Of a stretch of 18,536 nt of DNA, positions 16,038 to 18,536 are shown piece after piece. Every line of letters starts with the position of its first letter. Positions within the stretch are counted from its first letter, which is position 1. This DNA is from CAZNQW01 sp964575225 (GTDB lineage Bacteria > Chloroflexota > Anaerolineae > JAAYZQ01), in the NCBI GenBank assembly GCA_964575225.1, contig CAZNQW010000054.1:1-18536 (forward strand). Direction: 5' to 3'. Made by a program: the position numbers and the translations under genes. Under the pieces are notes generated by a model. It saw only the letters and a program-made list of their open reading frames with translations, was not told the DNA's origin and did no database searches.

Positions 16038-16358
16038 TCAAACAACCACCAATCCCGTTTTTCGGGAGAAAATTCCCACCCGATCCCCAGGTTGAACCGG
16101 CATCGCCCAACACTCCTCAGGGCTGAGGGTGCTATCGGCCGCCATCAAGTATCCCAGGGCCATCGGGTAGGTCGAGCGAGGGAGCAACCGCCCATTGAGA
16201 AAGACATTGCTGACCTCTTCGGGTTTGATGCCCAAGTGGCGCAATACCTGTCCCAGGGTCTCGGCCTCCCCCGTTGCAAGCTGAACCGGGGCGCCCGGCG
16301 CGGAGATCGAACCGCGCGCCTGATTGTGCAATCCACCGAACAACCGTACCTCGATCAA
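16038..16358 (-). CDS. MoaD/ThiS-like beta-grasp protein lacking the diglycine tail, 106 aa
   Basis: Ubiquitin-like fold protein by pattern: MIEVRLFGGLHNQA at the N-terminus, ETLGQVLRHLGIKPEEVSNVFLNGRLL in the middle and VQPGDRVGIFSRKTGLVVV at the end. True sulfur carriers MoaD and ThiS end in GG; this protein ends in VVV, so thiocarboxylate chemistry is not supported unless the tail is processed. The start is TTG at 16358, with GGGAGG six bases upstream; the nearby ATG at 16363 is out of frame and stops at once. It is the first gene of the set with the zinc-ribbon protein and the methyltransferase. No molybdenum-cofactor or thiamine gene is visible nearby. Confidence 0.8.
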   Translation of the reverse strand: MIEVRLFGGLHNQARGSISAPGAPVQLATGEAETLGQVLRHLGIKPEEVSNVFLNGRLLPRSTYPMALGYLMAADSTLSPEECWAMPVQPGDRVGIFSRKTGLVVV

Positions 16359-16394
16359 AACATACCTCCCAAACAGCTCTCAAAGACTGGCTTG

Positions 16395-16422
16395 ATTGTA
16401 CCACAGATTATCGTAGCGTCTA
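16395..16422 (-). promoter_or_regulatory. Probable promoter of the MoaD-like gene set
   Basis: On the minus strand TAGACG (16422-16417), 16-base spacer, TACAAT (16400-16395). The -10 is good and the -35 moderate. It lies about 37 bases before the TTG start at 16358. Confidence 0.5.
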
Positions 16423-16465
16423 TGATTTTTATCAGACGGTGAGACCACGATCATGGGAGATCAAA

Positions 16466-16495
16466 CAGGGCCCGGCGATTATCCGCCGAGCCCTG
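16466..16495 (-). terminator. Strong hairpin after ndk
   Basis: Arms CAGGGC/GCCCTG (6 bp), one C-A mismatch, CGGCG/CGCCG (5 bp) and a 6-base loop. On the minus strand it starts 22 bases after the ndk stop and is followed only by TTTG, so termination is plausible but the uridine tract is poor. Confidence 0.55.
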
Positions 16496-16517
16496 CCATT
16501 TCCCAGAGTTTGGAGTT

Positions 16518-16967
16518 CTACTCGTGGATCCAGTCATCCACAGCCCGACGATAATCAAGCAGCTCTTCTTCAGAGAAAAAGAGGGGGATCTCATGGGCAG
16601 CCGTTTCAGGCCCATCGGAGCCATGGACCAGGTTGCGCCCTACCTCCAGCCCGAAATCGGCGCGGATGGTGCCCGGTGTGGCGTTGGCCGGACTGGTGGC
16701 GCCCATCGTATTGCGCACGATCTGAATGGCGTCTTTGCCCTCAATGACGGCCACTACCACAGGTCCGCTGGTGATGAACTGGAGGAGCGGCTCGTAGAAA
16801 GGCTTGCCCTTGTGCACCGCATAGTGGCGGGCGGCCAGATCGGGCGAGATCTGGATCAGCTTGAGGCCGGCAAACCGCAGCCCTCTCTGCTCAAAGCGGG
16901 TCAGAATGGAGCCAATGAGCCCCCGTTGCACTCCATCAGGTTTGATGATGACCAATGTACGTTCCAC
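16518..16967 (-). CDS. ndk: Nucleoside diphosphate kinase, 149 aa
   Basis: Transfers gamma-phosphate between nucleoside tri- and diphosphates through a phosphohistidine. The active-site His115 is in NLVHGSDG; other marks are the N-terminal TLVIIKPDGVQRG (4-16), HYAVHKGKPFY and NTMGATSPANATPGTIRADF. The length is normal. The start is GTG at 16967 with GAGG seven bases upstream. It lies 24 bases after the TPR/repeat protein gene on the same strand, so it may be co-transcribed with it, and a strong hairpin follows. Confidence 0.97.
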   Translation of the reverse strand: MERTLVIIKPDGVQRGLIGSILTRFEQRGLRFAGLKLIQISPDLAARHYAVHKGKPFYEPLLQFITSGPVVVAVIEGKDAIQIVRNTMGATSPANATPGTIRADFGLEVGRNLVHGSDGPETAAHEIPLFFSEEELLDYRRAVDDWIHE

Positions 16968-16991
16968 GTTGTTTCCTCGGTTCCTCGTATT

Positions 16992-18536
16992 CTAGGAGCG
17001 CATGAGCGCTTGGCGGGCCAGGCGATACATCTCGAGCGCCTCATCCAATTGACCCTCTTGCACGTAGGCGTCTCCGAGCAATTGACGCACTCGAGCCGGG
17101 GTGACACCCTGCCGGTTCAGGATCTGCAGGTCTTCGATCACAGCCGGAAGGGACTTGCGCGTGGTGATGAGCTTCTCATAGTGATTCAACGCATTGTCCC
17201 AGTCTTGAACCTCTTGGGAGGCCCGCGCCAGTTCCAGGCGCACCTTGTGGTTGCGTGGGCTGCCCTTGAGTTCTGCCGCGAGTTTCTCGACGAGCAAATG
17301 GGCCGGGGATTTTTCCTCAGGCTGGACCGGCGGCGCGACCGCAGGCTCGACCACGGCGGGCTCTTCTACCACCGGCTCAACCACCGTCTCCACCTCGGGC
17401 GTCACCTCGACTACGGTGGGCTCTTCTGCCACCGGCTCAACCACTGTCTCCATCTCGACAACGGCGGGTTCTTTTGCCAGCGGCTCAACCACCACATCAG
17501 GCACCATCTCGACAAGGGCGGCCTCTTCCACCTCAGGTTCAATCTCTGCCTCAGGCGCCACCTCGACAGGGGCGGCCTCTTCCACCTCAGGTTCAATCTC
17601 CGCCTCAGGCGCTACCTCGACAAGGGCAGGCTCCTCTACCTCAGGTTCAACCTCCACCTCAGGCACCATCTCGACAAGGACGGGCTCCTCTACCTCAGGT
17701 TCAACCTCCACATCAGGCACCATCTCGACAAGGACGGGCTCTCCTGCCTCTGGCTCCGCCTCGACTTGCTCTGCAGGCCATCGCTCTGGTATCTCTTCCG
17801 TGAGATCGACCGACTCGGTGGCTAGCGCCAGATCTTGCAGCCAGTCGGGTACTCCTTCCCCAGGCACATGATCCTCTTCAGGCACTACCTCCGGTTCCTC
17901 CAATGACTCAAAGGCCACACCCTCCCGGGCAGCCAACACTTTGGCTTCTACCGGTGGCACATCGGGCTCTTTGGCCTTCTCGGGCACGGACGTTTCGACC
18001 GTGGGCGGCTGCTCCTCAGGCATGAGTGCTTTGACCCAATCGGGGATCAGTTCCTCGTGCTGAGCCGCCAAATCTTCGGGCGACATTTCAGCCATGGCCA
18101 CTTCCAAATCGGATTCATCCAAGATGCCCGCCTCTACCAGGGCTCGCAAGCTGTCGGGCGCCCCAGATCTGGCGAGAGGCGTTTCTTCAGCCAGGATGGA
18201 TTCTTCCTCCAATCCCTTCAACCAGTCGGGTAGTTCCTCTTCCTCGGCCTCCACCTCGGCGACCGGCTCAGCCTCCAAGCTCTTGACCCAATCGGGCAGT
18301 TCCTCTTCCTCAACCTCAGCTTCGGGAATGATGATTTCGGCCTCGGCAGGCACTTCCTCCAGGCTCTTGAGCCAATCGGGCAGTTCCTCTTCCTCAACCT
18401 CAGCTTCGGGGATGATGATCTCAGCCTCGGCAGGTTCCTCTTCCAGACTCCTGAGCCAGTCGGGCAGTTCTTCTTCCTCGACTTCGGCTTCGGGAATGAC
18501 GGCCTCGGTGGCCTCGGGCGCCCCCTCCAGGCTCTT
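16992..18536 (-). CDS. Acidic repeat protein with C-terminal TPR, 5' end outside the window (514 aa visible)
   Basis: Function unknown. The frame is open to the right edge; a GTG at 18353 is only an internal codon, because the same 28-residue repeat continues in frame upstream to the last base. Visible parts: N-terminal Glu-rich repeats containing (L/I/V)PDW(L/V), at least six copies of that tetrapeptide including IPDWVKAL and VPDWLQDL; a central 18-residue repeat of Glu, Pro and Val; and a C-terminal domain of about 100 residues with at least one good TPR (LGDAYVQEGQLDEALEMYRL). No membrane segment or signal peptide is visible, but the N-terminus is missing. TPRs bind partner peptides; the PDW repeats may be docking motifs or spacers. 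Confidence 0.85.
   Translation of the reverse strand, partial: KSLEGAPEATEAVIPEAEVEEEELPDWLRSLEEEPAEAEIIIPEAEVEEEELPDWLKSLEEVPAEAEIIIPEAEVEEEELPDWVKSLEAEPVAEVEAEEEELPDWLKGLEEESILAEETPLARSGAPDSLRALVEAGILDESDLEVAMAEMSPEDLAAQHEELIPDWVKALMPEEQPPTVETSVPEKAKEPDVPPVEAKVLAAREGVAFESLEEPEVVPEEDHVPGEGVPDWLQDLALATESVDLTEEIPERWPAEQVEAEPEAGEPVLVEMVPDVEVEPEVEEPVLVEMVPEVEVEPEVEEPALVEVAPEAEIEPEVEEAAPVEVAPEAEIEPEVEEAALVEMVPDVVVEPLAKEPAVVEMETVVEPVAEEPTVVEVTPEVETVVEPVVEEPAVVEPAVAPPVQPEEKSPAHLLVEKLAAELKGSPRNHKVRLELARASQEVQDWDNALNHYEKLITTRKSLPAVIEDLQILNRQGVTPARVRQLLGDAYVQEGQLDEALEMYRLARQALMRS
17340..17741 (-). repeat. Tandem 54-base (18-aa) repeats inside the TPR protein gene
   Basis: About seven to eight imperfect units of the type EPVLVEMVPDVEVEPEVE; the two best copies are at 17688-17741 and 17634-17687, while later units vary and lose residues. 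The tract is expected to be extended and highly negative. Confidence 0.8.
18210..18536 (-). repeat. 84-base (28-aa) repeats inside the TPR protein gene, continuing past the edge
   Basis: Near-identical units with LPDWLKSLEE, PAEAEIIIPEAE and VEEEE; the block starting with CAGTTCCTCTTCC recurs exactly 84 bases apart at 18297 and 18381. A shorter 22-residue unit follows. High DNA identity indicates recent duplication. Confidence 0.8.

Noticed and set aside
16524..17825. Plus-strand frame rich in LRFNLHLRHHLDK-like repeats
   Set aside because: The repeats are the antisense image of the acidic repeats of the TPR protein; the Glu/Pro reading continues into a TPR domain and is the real one.
18351..18353. 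GTG as start of the TPR protein
   Set aside because: The same frame and the same 28-residue repeat continue upstream to the window edge, so the true start is outside.

Overview
The window is GC-rich bacterial DNA, densely packed, with well-formed Shine-Dalgarno sites (GGAGG type) and frequent TTG/GTG starts. Gene content suggests Chloroflexota, perhaps an Anaerolineae-like lineage: a PurDM fusion, an AIR carboxylase of class II type, a DUF2270-DUF2179 membrane protein and a TPR protein with acidic PDW repeats. This placement is inference, because there is no marker gene in the window.

Layout. At 8-1696 (+) lies a CHAT-family protease-like protein with an N-terminal Cys-rich zinc ribbon. It converges, across a hairpin terminator, on a UPF0316/DUF2179 membrane protein (1767-2288, -) that has its own sigma70-type promoter. 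From 12094 down to 2442 (-) runs one purine operon: purL, purQ, purC, purE, a fused purD-purM, purF and purN in the transcribed order purL-purQ-purC-purE-purF-purDM-purN. These encode every step from PRPP to SAICAR; purB and purH are not here. A divergent promoter pair at 12261-12382 serves purL (-) and a DUF2270-DUF2179 membrane protein (12445-13563, +). That gene is followed by a DUF4111-type nucleotidyltransferase broken by a one-base frameshift (13640-14441), a terminator, and an AT-rich gene-free stretch. The last part is on the minus strand: a three-gene set (MoaD/ThiS-like protein, eight-cysteine zinc-ribbon protein, class I methyltransferase; 16358-14996), then ndk and a large acidic repeat/TPR protein that runs off the right edge.

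How it works together. The purine genes show overlapping or short junctions typical of one transcript. Domain order within the cluster (PurL-PurQ, PurC-PurE, PurD-PurM-PurN) parallels the domain order of the eukaryotic FGAMS, PAICS and GART proteins. Ndk also belongs to nucleotide metabolism but sits in a separate unit. I found no rRNA, tRNA, CRISPR array, insertion sequence or prophage gene. The most unusual points are the PurDM fusion with class II-type PurE, the purL start that lacks a conventional codon at the SD-supported position, the zinc-ribbon CHAT protein, and the MoaD-like protein without a diglycine tail beside an eight-cysteine protein.
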